Below, piece by piece: positions 35,382 through 43,676 of a stretch of DNA of 64,000 bases. Source of the DNA: UBA8389 sp942493385 (GTDB lineage: Bacteria > Bacteroidota > Bacteroidia > Bacteroidales > UBA1402). Position 1 is the stretch's first letter. Every line of letters starts with the position of its first letter. Position numbers and translations under genes: made by a program. Below the pieces are notes generated by a model. It saw only the letters and a list, made by a program, of their open reading frames with translations, searched no databases and was not told where the DNA came from. The DNA lies in the NCBI GenBank assembly GCA_942493385.1, contig OW818699.1:2170001-2234000 (forward strand), in the 5' to 3' direction.

Positions 35382-35498
35382 ACTGTGCCAACGATTAACG
35401 AATACGGAATATTGTACATTGGAACGGAAAGCGGTAAGTTGTTTGCAATTTCTGATGTTGGTGATATCTTATGGTGCAATGATACTAAGGTTAGCTAA
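35382..35498 (+). pseudogene. Fragment of a beta-propeller (PQQ-repeat-like) protein gene
   Basis: The frame from 35382 to TAA at 35498 reads TVPTINEYGILYIGTESGK and then LFAISDVGDILW. This is one blade of a PQQ-like propeller (PTI..G.LYIGT..GKL.AI). There is no start codon and it overlaps no intact gene, so it is gene debris. Confidence 0.5.
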
Positions 35499-35518
35499 TG
35501 CATCATATGATGCCATGT

Positions 35519-35749
35519 ATGAAACAAAGACACCTCACCGAGGTCGAATATGTATTGGATAAACCATCCAGCGTTTGAATTGTCATTCTTGACCTGACTG
35601 GAAGGATGATTGAAAGGTATGATATGGGATTAAGAAATCCTGGAAATCACAAGCTGTTGATAGATGGGTCTACCCTTGATGGAGGTGTATACTTCTATCA
35701 GATTATTGTGAACGATGAGGTGCATGCTGGGAAAATGATTAAAAAATAG
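35519..35749 (+). pseudogene. Fragment of a T9SS type A sorting domain, with in-frame stop
   Basis: The frame from 35519 contains TGA after KPSSV and then IVILDLTGRMIERYDMG, GVYFYQIIVNDEVHAGKMIKK and TAG at 35747-35749. This is the C-terminal half of a sorting domain. It is in a different frame from the propeller fragment just upstream; both may come from one lost protein. Confidence 0.6.
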
Positions 35750-35831
35750 AATCATCCATTTCAAAAGCAATTGATTATGGAGTCCAGAACTCACTTTAAA
35801 AAACGGGGCGAGTAGGAAATTAAAATCACAA

Positions 35832-35990
35832 ATTCGAACCAGTTGTCCATTGTAATCATATTGTAAATCAGTAAGTTATAAAATGAATTATTGTTTTTTA
35901 GTATACAAATGTACGAAATAACCGTGACACGACCAATGAAAATATGCGAACATGGTTGAACCTAAAAATGCATAAAGTGCTGTTTATCAG
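35832..35990. repeat. Decayed copy of the DUF4494 gene start and promoter
   Basis: On the minus strand from 35859 it reads MITMDNWFE, matching MVTMHNWFE of DUF4494, and then runs into unrelated sequence, stopping at 35791. The promoter block with TACATTTG is kept at 35906-35913. See the intact copy at 33211-33430. Confidence 0.75.
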
Positions 35991-36048
35991 GCCTATAGAA
36001 AGTAATGAAAATATATTGATTATTTAATGATAATATAATGCAAAACGC

Positions 36049-36080
36049 TTTGTTATATATAATAACCTTGCCTATATTTG
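36049..36080 (+). promoter_or_regulatory. Strong orphan Bacteroidota promoter
   Basis: TTTG (36049-36052), 20 bases, TATATTTG (36073-36080): exact matches at both elements, the same design as the recR promoter at 45138-45169. No convincing coding gene follows. Confidence 0.6.
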
Positions 36081-36082
36081 AA

Positions 36083-36640
36083 GCAATACGAGGCGTGGTA
36101 TTGCAAGGCATTTTAAGGTACTGCTGGTAAGGTATGACATCGTTGTCAGACGATTTTGTTGAGAAATAGAATGGAAAGACGACCTAGATTTATGCTTTTT
36201 CACCTGGAAAATAATTGGTCGATGATGGACTTTGTCGATGATCGAAAGGATGTGATCCAACAAGTATTTTATGAGCGACCAGACAATTTGAGCGATATCC
36301 CATAGTGGATGGAAGTTTAAAACCTTGCTTTCTGTTACGATGCAATGACATGATGTCCGAAAAGAAGACCAACGAGTCTTGGGGAAGGAGTAGGGAATTC
36401 GGTAAAGGAGGGATGAGCAATCGTCCTGAAGTGAAAGAGGAACTGCACGGGAACCGATGATGAAAGGATCTCTTTAAACGAGGTGAGTGTTATCCGACTA
36501 AGAATGATGAAGTAATTCGTCTGTTCCGACGATAAGTGTCAGGTCGTTTATAGGATGTTGATTTGCAAACGGATGGAGCTAAGCTTCAGTACCGGAGTTA
36601 GAGGGCGATCTGAATAAGGTCGCCCTCTTCGGTTATATGC
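36083..36640 (+). other. Non-coding region with promoter and hairpins; candidate structured RNA
   Basis: It starts just after the orphan promoter with a perfect hairpin, GCAATAC (36083-36089) / GTATTGC (36098-36104), and ends with AGAGGGCGA (36600-36608) / TCGCCCTCT (36620-36628). The stretch between has other small inverted repeats (AAGAC..GTCTT near 36362-36380) and a purine-rich plus strand. A 45-codon frame (36171-36308, MERRPRFMLFHLENN...) is the longest plus-strand ATG frame and is not convincing. It does not show the conserved segments of RNase P RNA or tmRNA. The final hairpin lacks a good T run. Confidence 0.35.
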
Positions 36641-37561
36641 CTATCTGCTACGTTTGTGAGGTGCTGCGTTCTTGGAAGGCTTTCTACCTGGCACGGATCC
36701 ATGCTGTGATTTTTGAGGACTGCCCGATTTTTTTGGTTTCTGCACTTGATTTTGACTCGTATAAGATGTGCCCCTCAAATCCCTGTTTACATTTATGGGT
36801 TTTTTTACCGCCGGTTTTTTGGGATTTTTCAAATGTTCCGACGTAGAGTCTTCGATCATTGCATATATCGATTCCATCTCCTTGTCCGTCAATTCCCTCC
36901 AGTCCCCCAATGGTATACCCTTCAGGTCAATGTTCATGATGCGTACCCGCTCCAGTTTGGTCACTTCATAGCCGAAGTGTTCGCACATCCGACGAATTTG
37001 ACGGTTCAATCCCTGAATCAGAATGACCCGAAATCTGTTGGGCGCTTCTTGAACGATCTTGCATTTGCGCGTGTTCACACCAAGCATCGGAACACCGCCG
37101 CTCATGCCTTTCAGCGCTTCCTCCGTCAGGGGTTTGTTCACCGTGACAACGTACTCTTTCTCGTGGTTGTTGCCGGCTCTCAGAATTTTGTTGACAAGGT
37201 CACCGTTGTTTGTCAGAAAGATAAGCCCCTGGGAATCTTTGTCCAACCGTCCAATAGGAAAAATACGTTTGCCGTAGTTCACATAATCGACAATGTTGTT
37301 CTGAATCCCTTCCTCCGTAGTCGAAGTAACGCCAACTGGCTTGTTGAGCGCGATGAAAATGTTGTGTTCCTGTTCGCGGGGCTCAATGTCCTGACCGCTC
37401 ACTCGGACGCGATCGCCTGCTTTTACTTGATCGCCGACGGAAGCTCTTCGTCCGTTGATGAACACATGACCGTCCGTAATGTATTTGTCGGCTTCCCTGC
37501 GGGAACACAAGCCACTTTCACTGATGTATTTGTTGAGCCTTATGGGCGCTGCTTTCTGCAT
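36641..37561 (-). CDS. rluF: 23S rRNA pseudouridine synthase RluF
   Basis: 306 residues from ATG at 37561; a TTG three codons upstream is less likely. An S4 RNA-binding domain (about 6-65: RLNKYISESGLCSRREADKYI) precedes the catalytic domain with GRLDKDSQGL, whose Asp is the nucleophile, and LNKPVGVTST and GLNRQIRRMCE. The pattern fits RluF, which modifies U2604 of 23S rRNA, rather than RluB. The last 60 or so residues form a Lys/Pro/Ser-rich basic tail, probably disordered and RNA-binding. It starts 13 bases after the radical SAM gene. Confidence 0.9.
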   Translation of the reverse strand: MQKAAPIRLNKYISESGLCSRREADKYITDGHVFINGRRASVGDQVKAGDRVRVSGQDIEPREQEHNIFIALNKPVGVTSTTEEGIQNNIVDYVNYGKRIFPIGRLDKDSQGLIFLTNNGDLVNKILRAGNNHEKEYVVTVNKPLTEEALKGMSGGVPMLGVNTRKCKIVQEAPNRFRVILIQGLNRQIRRMCEHFGYEVTKLERVRIMNIDLKGIPLGDWRELTDKEMESIYAMIEDSTSEHLKNPKKPAVKKPINVNRDLRGTSYTSQNQVQKPKKSGSPQKSQHGSVPGRKPSKNAAPHKRSR

Positions 37562-37574
37562 GATATCCAATAAC

Positions 37575-39770
37575 TTATAAAACGACTAGTAATCCATATT
37601 CCTTCAATTCGGTCATGGGTTTTGAAAACCAAAACAAGTCAAAATCCTCAAACTGCTGATTGTAGGCTTCTTTCAATTGGGCAAAACGGAAGGGTTTCTC
37701 CAAGCGCATTTCCTGAAGCATTTGTAAAATCCAAGCACCTTTTAAAGGTTCGAAACGAATTTGAATGGTTTCCAGGTTGTTGTTCATGGTTAATTGAAGA
37801 AAATCCTTAGGCTTGCCCTTTTTTGTCACGGTCACTAACTTCGTAGAAGGCGTTCCACCAAGCCAATAAAGTTGCGAAGTGGGTTCAGCACGAATCAGCT
37901 CCGGTGCATTCAGGCAGGTTTCAATAAAATTCTTGGCGACGATGGTGCCCGGAATCTTAAAGCCGAACCATTCCTGCAAAGGCAGGTCAAATCCGATTTC
38001 GTTCATGTAATTGAGCAACGATTTCTTCAGCCCGAAACTGAAGATGTTGTGGTCTATTCCAGTTTTATCGGTGAAGGGCACATCGTTTTTGGCAAAGGTC
38101 GGCGTCATAACTTCGGGCACGATGCCGTATTTGGCAGGGTAGTAACCGATCGGACTGTGCGTCGTCAAGGCAAAATGATGCCAGAATCCGGACTGAATCA
38201 CCTTATTCTCAAACAATTGACGAACCATTTCCAAGCTGTCCACCGTTTCCTGCACGGTTTGGGTGGGGAATGCGTACATCAGGTAGGCATGCACCAACAT
38301 GCCTTGACTGGTGAAATTGTTGGCCACCACGGCAACTTGCTCCACGGTGGTTCCTTTGTTGATAAGTTTCAGAAGACGGTCCGAAGCTACTTCCAAACCA
38401 CCGGAAACTGCGATGCATCCTGAAGCTTTGAGCAATCGGCACAAATCTCGCGTAAACCGTTTCTCGAAACGGATGTTGGTCCACCAAGAAACGACAAGCT
38501 TGCGGCGAATTATTTCCAAAGCTAGTGCAACCATCAATGAAGGTGGTGCAGCTTCGTCCACAAAATGGAAGCCCCGTTCATCAGTCTGAGCGATGATTTC
38601 TTCCATTCTGTCCACCACGAGTGAAGCCGCAATCGGCTCATACCGTTTGATGTAGTCCAGCGAACCGTCGCAAAACGTGCATTTGCCCCAATAGCAACCG
38701 TGTGCCATGGTCAGCTTATTCCAACGACCATCGCTCCAAAGGCTATGCATTGGATTGGTCACTTCCATCACCGAAATGTAGCGGTCCAGTAGCAAATCCG
38801 AATAGTCCGGCGTGCCCAACTCACTTTGCTTGTAATCGTTCTTGAGTGAGAAATTGTTGTAGAAAACCCTACCGTCCTGCAATACGAATGTCCGCTTTAA
38901 CAGGCCGTGGTCTTTATTCCCAGCACTCGGATTCAACACGTTGGAAATCAATATTTCCAAAGGCAGTTCCCCATCGTCCAAGGTGATGTAATCGACGAAT
39001 TCAAACACTCGTACGTCCGACAAAAAACGGAGCTCTGTGTTCGGAAACCCACCACCCATCACAATCTTAATACTTGGATGGTTACACCTTATATATTGAG
39101 CACATCGGAAAGCACTGTACAAGTTACCAGGGAACGGTACCGAAATTCCGACCAATTTTGGCTGAACGCTATTCAAACGAGCCTCCAATATCTCCAACGT
39201 GATGGAATCCAGATGCGTACACGGTTGCAACAATTTTTCATACATCGCATCGAAACTGCTGGCACTCATGCCCAGTCTTTCCGCATAACGGCTGAACCCG
39301 AAATCCTCGTCGATGCATTCGATGATGAGATCCGACAAATCCTCCAAATACAAGGTTGCCAGGTGTTTGGACTTGTCTTGCAAGCCCATCACACCAAAAC
39401 TCCACTCCAAATCGTCCAGCGTATCAAACCGGGAAGCCTGCGGTAGAAATCCTCCGTTGCAAATCCGGTTGGCCAACGTCGCATTCCTACCCTGCAAAAA
39501 AGCTACGACCGCATCAATGGTGGTGCAATAGGCTTCCTTCAACGAAAGGATTCGCTGTGCGTTCGCTGACAAAACAGCCTGCTCGGAAATCAGGGAGAAG
39601 ATTTCGGCAAGCCCTTTCGAGGAAAACACCCTGACAACGACCTCAATGCCCAAATCCATCTGGAAACAGCTGATGTTTTTGGTGTTCAGGAAGCCTTTCA
39701 GATAAACGGTGGCCGGGTAGGGCGTGTTCAGCTGAGTGAAAGGCGGAGTGAGTAGGAGGATGTCTTTCAT
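37575..39770 (-). CDS. B12-binding-like radical SAM protein
   Basis: 731 residues. The N-terminal half resembles a cobalamin-binding domain of radical SAM enzymes (LLLTPPFTQLNTPYPA, ISVPFPGNLYSAFRCA, IVMGGGFPNTEL). The FeS site is HGCYWGKCTFCDG with Cys359, Cys364 and Cys367: spacing CX4CX2C instead of the usual CX3CX2C. It is followed by the HFVDEAAPP and SGGLEVASDRLLKLINKG blocks of the catalytic barrel. Substrate unknown. rluF follows 13 bases downstream on the same strand. The DXHXXG cobalamin motif is not obvious, so B12 binding is uncertain. Confidence 0.82.
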   Translation of the reverse strand: MKDILLLTPPFTQLNTPYPATVYLKGFLNTKNISCFQMDLGIEVVVRVFSSKGLAEIFSLISEQAVLSANAQRILSLKEAYCTTIDAVVAFLQGRNATLANRICNGGFLPQASRFDTLDDLEWSFGVMGLQDKSKHLATLYLEDLSDLIIECIDEDFGFSRYAERLGMSASSFDAMYEKLLQPCTHLDSITLEILEARLNSVQPKLVGISVPFPGNLYSAFRCAQYIRCNHPSIKIVMGGGFPNTELRFLSDVRVFEFVDYITLDDGELPLEILISNVLNPSAGNKDHGLLKRTFVLQDGRVFYNNFSLKNDYKQSELGTPDYSDLLLDRYISVMEVTNPMHSLWSDGRWNKLTMAHGCYWGKCTFCDGSLDYIKRYEPIAASLVVDRMEEIIAQTDERGFHFVDEAAPPSLMVALALEIIRRKLVVSWWTNIRFEKRFTRDLCRLLKASGCIAVSGGLEVASDRLLKLINKGTTVEQVAVVANNFTSQGMLVHAYLMYAFPTQTVQETVDSLEMVRQLFENKVIQSGFWHHFALTTHSPIGYYPAKYGIVPEVMTPTFAKNDVPFTDKTGIDHNIFSFGLKKSLLNYMNEIGFDLPLQEWFGFKIPGTIVAKNFIETCLNAPELIRAEPTSQLYWLGGTPSTKLVTVTKKGKPKDFLQLTMNNNLETIQIRFEPLKGAWILQMLQEMRLEKPFRFAQLKEAYNQQFEDFDLFWFSKPMTELKEYGLLVVL

Positions 39771-39911
39771 TCTAAAACAAAGGAACGTGTTTCCAGTGTA
39801 TTACGCAAGTTTGTCACACACGATTGTCAAAATGTCAACCTTTTTTGAACATTTGGATGGTGTTTTGTTGAATATTGTTTCTTTCCTTTGTATCAAATAA
39901 ATACGTTAGCC

Positions 39912-40979
39912 ATGTTAGTCAAAAAACTTTTGCTTCCTGTTTTTCTGATTGTTTCCATCGCATTTGCGCAGTCTCAAGCTTTGCGTAGCTCCGGAGGGCC
40001 ACTTTTCAAGGATTCATCCTGGTATGGTACACCCCAATCGTTGAATGTGGCGGCCAATGTGCTGATGCTTCAAAACGCGAACGGAGGTTGGCCCAAGAAC
40101 ATCCGATTCTACGGAGATACATTGACTCCAGCCCAAATTGATAAATACAAGGCGCAATACGCTGACGTTGAGGAAACAACCATTGACAATGGCGGCACCT
40201 ATGCCGAAATGTTGTTTGTCGCAAAAATGTATCAGGCAACCAAAAACGAGGTTTACAAAACGGCTTTTCTAAAAGGGCTGGCTTTTATGCAGTCACTACA
40301 ATACCCCAATGGCGGATTCAGACAATTTGCCCGTACCAAAGGCTATTACACCCACATTACCTTTAACGACAACGCGATGCTCAATGTCATGAGCATCATG
40401 AATGCTGTTGCTTTGGGAAATCCCTTGTTTGCGGGAATTATTGATAAGAAAGACCAGGAAAAAGCCAAGGCTTCCTACGACAAAGGCATTGATTGCATTC
40501 TGAAAACTCAATACGTTCAAAACGGCAAAAAGACGGTCTGGTGTGCCCAGCACGACGAAAAAACGCTGCTGCCGGCTAAAGCCAGGGCTTACGAATTGCC
40601 ATCGCTGAGTGGTCAGGAATCGGTTGGTCTGGTGATGTTGCTGATGGATCTACCTAATCCTTCCGCCGCGGTAAAAGAAGCAATTGAAGGTGCCATGGCC
40701 TGGTTTGAGGCCAACCGCATACGCGACCATCGTGTGCAGAACTTCACCAATGCGGAAGGCAAAAAAGACCGTCGTTGGGTGGAAAGTACGGAAGGGGATG
40801 ACCTTTGGGCACGTTTCAATGAACTGCAGACCAACAAGCCCTTTGTTTGCGACCGGGACGGCATCATCAAATACGATTTGTCCGAAATTGGATACGAACG
40901 TCGCAATGGGTACAGCTGGTACGGCAATACGCCCCTCAAGGCCATTGAGAAGTATGCAAAGTGGAAGCAGAAAAATTAG
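39912..40979 (+). CDS. pelA: Pectate lyase, family PL10
   Basis: 355 residues from ATG at 39912; a TTG at 39888 lies in the promoter-like TTCCTTTG and is rejected. Signal peptide (MLVKKLLLPVFLIVSIAFAQ). PL10 blocks are plain: QNANGGWPKN, the DNGGTYAEM segment, YPNGGFRQF, and WCAQHDEKTLLPAKARAYELPSLSG, which carries catalytic and calcium-site residues. It cleaves polygalacturonate by beta-elimination in the periplasm or outside, producing the unsaturated uronides that the kdu operon 36 kb away consumes. It stands alone with no transporter genes. Its end overlaps the convergent PLP-enzyme gene by 4 bases. Confidence 0.93.
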   Translation: MLVKKLLLPVFLIVSIAFAQSQALRSSGGPLFKDSSWYGTPQSLNVAANVLMLQNANGGWPKNIRFYGDTLTPAQIDKYKAQYADVEETTIDNGGTYAEMLFVAKMYQATKNEVYKTAFLKGLAFMQSLQYPNGGFRQFARTKGYYTHITFNDNAMLNVMSIMNAVALGNPLFAGIIDKKDQEKAKASYDKGIDCILKTQYVQNGKKTVWCAQHDEKTLLPAKARAYELPSLSGQESVGLVMLLMDLPNPSAAVKEAIEGAMAWFEANRIRDHRVQNFTNAEGKKDRRWVESTEGDDLWARFNELQTNKPFVCDRDGIIKYDLSEIGYERRNGYSWYGNTPLKAIEKYAKWKQKN

Positions 40980-42244
40980 TAATCTTTTGGTAGGTCGGCC
41001 TCTCCGAAAAAATCGGATTTGTCGGTAGCGTATTTGCCGGCTATAAGGTTCACTCGAACGGCAATCAAGGCATCGATGGTATAGTCGATGTCTTCTTTGG
41101 TGTGTTTCACCGTCGGTAAGAAACGGAGCAGCAATTCATCCTTACGGGCAAACGGATAGACCAGAATGGGGCAGAAGATGTTGTAATTCTCACGAAGGTC
41201 AATCACGAGGTTAAGCGCTTCGTAAATGGTGCAGGGCAAGTAGATTGGAATGATGCAGGCATTGGAATTTCCTGTATTGAAGTCATTCTTTCTCAGTCTC
41301 TTACGGAAATGGTCGGCCTTTTTGTGCAGATCCTTGATCAGTTTGGGGTGGTTCTGCAAAAAGCTCAGACGCTTGATCACCGCATCCACATAAATGGCAG
41401 GAAGCGCCTTGGAATGAATCTGGGAGCGCGTATGGTAGCGAAGGTAATTCATGATGACTTCAGGCCCGGCCACGAAACCGCCAATGGCAGCAAAAGCCTT
41501 GGAAAAGGAACCCATATAAATGTCGATGTCTTTGTTGACACCGAAATGCTCACCGGTACCTGCGCCAGAATCTCCTTCAATACCGAAGCCGTCTGCATCG
41601 TTCACCAACAATCTGAAATCGTATTTTTTCTTGAGTTTGACTATCTTGTCCAACTTGGCATATTCACCCCCTGTGCCAAAAACACCGTGGGTTATCACCA
41701 AAACACCGCCTTGAGTTTCAATGGCTGAAGCCTGGGCTTTGACCAATTGCTTATCCAGGTTTTCCATGTCGTTGTGTTGGAACACAAAATGTTTGCCCAT
41801 GTGGAGGCGGATACCGTCAACCAGCGAAGCGTGCACCTCCGCATCATAAACGATCACATCGTTCCTGTTGCATAACGTATCAACAACCGACAGAAAGCCC
41901 TGATAGCCGAAATTGAGCACGAAAGCATCTTGCTTGCCAGTGAATTCAGCCAACAACGACTCCAGTTTCTCATGCAAGCTGGTGTGTCCGGACATCATGC
42001 GGTTGCCGACAGGGTAGGAAAGGCCGTATTTGTGAACGGTATCCTCGTCGGAGAGTCGAATCTCATCGTTGCTGGCAAAACCCAAATAATCGCTGATGTT
42101 CCAGTTGAGGACTTCACGCCCCCGGAATTTCATGCGTGGACCCAACGGCCCGTCCAACTTTGGGTAGGTGAAATATCCATGCATTTGCCGGGCCAGTTTG
42201 GAAACAGGTTCTTCGGAAGTACGTATGCGTTCAAAAAGGTCCAC
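40976..42244 (-). CDS. PLP-dependent alpha-oxoamine synthase-like enzyme
   Basis: 422 residues from GTG at 42244. A TTG at 42277 lies upstream of the predicted -7 element and so cannot be used; no ATG is suitable. It belongs to the fold-I family of 8-amino-7-oxononanoate synthase, KBL and serine palmitoyltransferase: GNRMMSGHTSLHEKLE, DAEVHASLVDGIR, LVNDADGFG and the PLP lysine in GSFSKAFAAIGGF. These enzymes condense an amino acid with an acyl thioester. Which substrates are used is unclear; no biotin genes or acyl carrier protein gene lie nearby. Sphingolipid-type synthesis is one possibility in this phylum, but it differs from typical SPT sequences. Confidence 0.8.
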   Translation of the reverse strand: MDLFERIRTSEEPVSKLARQMHGYFTYPKLDGPLGPRMKFRGREVLNWNISDYLGFASNDEIRLSDEDTVHKYGLSYPVGNRMMSGHTSLHEKLESLLAEFTGKQDAFVLNFGYQGFLSVVDTLCNRNDVIVYDAEVHASLVDGIRLHMGKHFVFQHNDMENLDKQLVKAQASAIETQGGVLVITHGVFGTGGEYAKLDKIVKLKKKYDFRLLVNDADGFGIEGDSGAGTGEHFGVNKDIDIYMGSFSKAFAAIGGFVAGPEVIMNYLRYHTRSQIHSKALPAIYVDAVIKRLSFLQNHPKLIKDLHKKADHFRKRLRKNDFNTGNSNACIIPIYLPCTIYEALNLVIDLRENYNIFCPILVYPFARKDELLLRFLPTVKHTKEDIDYTIDALIAVRVNLIAGKYATDKSDFFGEADLPKDY

Positions 42245-42266
42245 GGGTTTGTTTTTATAAGGAATA

Positions 42267-42274
42267 CAAAAATA
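42267..42274 (-). promoter_or_regulatory. -7 promoter element of the PLP-enzyme gene
   Basis: Reads TATTTTTG on the minus strand, an exact TAnnTTTG. It excludes the TTG at 42277 as start codon. Confidence 0.5.
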
Positions 42275-42327
42275 CAATAATTTTTGGACCGTGTTCCACT
42301 TTAAGGTTTATTAAGGATTCAAAATCC

Positions 42328-42335
42328 TATCTTTG
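42328..42335 (+). promoter_or_regulatory. -7 promoter element of the PAP2 gene
   Basis: TATCTTTG, exact match, 28 bases before the ATG; divergent from the promoter at 42267-42274. Confidence 0.5.
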
Positions 42336-42363
42336 CAAGTACTTAACTGTCAGTAAAAGCCTT

Positions 42364-43050
42364 ATGATCAAATTTTCAAAATTATCCAAAAAACACCGGT
42401 TTCTATTAATAACGTATTTTCAATTCCTAGCACTTGGAGTTTTGATTCTCTCATTTCATAGCAATCTGGAAATCAGCTTGTTTATAAATAAGATGAATTC
42501 CCCGATACTGGATTACTTTTTCAAGTACTGGACGTTGTTCGGAACCTTCACGTTGATAGGCCCCATCATTCTGTATCAGTTCTTTCAGAAATACCGGTAT
42601 GCATTGATCACTTCCGTATCAACCCTGATTGGTTTCTTCCTGGTTCAAATTGCAAAAAGGTTTATCTGGATCGATTCGCCTCGCCCGAAAGTCTTCTTTG
42701 ATAGTATGCCTGATATTCATTACGTTACCGATGTACATTTGCATTCTGCCCACAGTATGCCATCCGGTCATACCACCGGAGCTTTTGCACTGTTCTTTGC
42801 CTTGGCGCTCATCAGCAAACGACCTGTCTGGCAGATGCTGTTTCTGATCTCGGCTTTGTTGGTGGGGTATTCAAGAGTGTACTTATCGCAGCATTTTGCG
42901 ATCGATGTCTTGGTTGGCTCCGTGATAGGTACGGTTTCGGCCTTGACCAGCTATTATTGGTTCATCAACAGTAGCATGAAAGGTTTGGACAATTCGCTGA
43001 AAACGCTGTTCAAACGTTCTAAGAATTCCGAGGCTGATAAACCTGAATAG
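42364..43050 (+). CDS. PAP2-family membrane phosphatase
   Basis: 228 residues with about six membrane helices. The three motifs of type 2 phosphatidic acid phosphatases are complete: KRFIWIDSPRP (K..RP), SMPSGHTT (PSGH) and SRVYLSQHFAIDV (SR..H..D). It probably removes phosphate from a lipid such as undecaprenyl diphosphate, phosphatidic acid or a lipid A head group on the periplasmic face. Substrate cannot be told from sequence. Own promoter; convergent with engB. Confidence 0.9.
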   Translation: MIKFSKLSKKHRFLLITYFQFLALGVLILSFHSNLEISLFINKMNSPILDYFFKYWTLFGTFTLIGPIILYQFFQKYRYALITSVSTLIGFFLVQIAKRFIWIDSPRPKVFFDSMPDIHYVTDVHLHSAHSMPSGHTTGAFALFFALALISKRPVWQMLFLISALLVGYSRVYLSQHFAIDVLVGSVIGTVSALTSYYWFINSSMKGLDNSLKTLFKRSKNSEADKPE

Positions 43051-43064
43051 TTGTTAGGAATGCT

Positions 43065-43673
43065 TTAGCTTGGATTATTTAGCATCTTGATCACCGATTC
43101 AATGTAATCCAGCACTTCTTCCTTGCCTCTCATTTTCTCGGCCGAAGTCTGAAAGATGGGCGGCAGTTCTTCCCAAGTTTCCAGCATCTTTTCCTTGAAT
43201 TTCCGTACGTTGCTGCCTACTTCAGCCTGTGAAATTTTGTCCGTTTTGGTGAAAATGATGGCGAATGGCACCCCGTTTTCACCAAGGAATTCCAGAAAAT
43301 CCATGTCGATTTCCTGCGGCTCGTGTCTGGAATCCAGCAGTACAAAAAGACAGGCCAACTGCTCCCGATTGGTCACATAGTCCGAAATCATCTTGTGTAC
43401 CGTTTCCCGCATGGCTTTGCTGATCTTTGCATAACCATAGCCTGGCAAATCCACGATGTACCAGGATTCATTGATTAGAAAGTGATTGATCAACAACGTC
43501 TTACCGGGTTTGGAAGAAGTCTTGGCTAAATCCTTCACGCTGGTAAGCATGTTGATGAGCGAGGATTTCCCCACGTTTGACCTACCTATGAAGGCGTATT
43601 CCTGCAATCCGTCCTCTGGACAAGCTGTGCGTTTGGAATTACTGATGACGAAAGTGGCGGAATGTATGTGCAT
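43065..43673 (-). CDS. engB: Ribosome-assembly GTPase EngB (YsxC/YihA)
   Basis: 202 residues, the expected size. GTPase motifs: GRSNVGKSS (P-loop), a conserved Thr in KPGKT (switch I), DLPGYGYA (G3), TKTDK (G4). It takes part in late assembly of the large ribosomal subunit. The start is 3 bases after the stop of the upstream symporter gene, so both are likely cotranscribed even though their functions are unrelated. Confidence 0.96.
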   Translation of the reverse strand: MHIHSATFVISNSKRTACPEDGLQEYAFIGRSNVGKSSLINMLTSVKDLAKTSSKPGKTLLINHFLINESWYIVDLPGYGYAKISKAMRETVHKMISDYVTNREQLACLFVLLDSRHEPQEIDMDFLEFLGENGVPFAIIFTKTDKISQAEVGSNVRKFKEKMLETWEELPPIFQTSAEKMRGKEEVLDYIESVIKMLNNPS

Positions 43674-43676
43674 CGT

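Noticed and set aside
36171..36420. Short frames on both strands (45 codons plus, 76 codons minus)
   Set aside because: Not conserved-looking, start and stop within a region of hairpins; more likely chance frames.
36083..36640. RNase P RNA or tmRNA
   Set aside because: The invariant RNase P core segments and a tmRNA tag frame or tRNA-like end could not be found.
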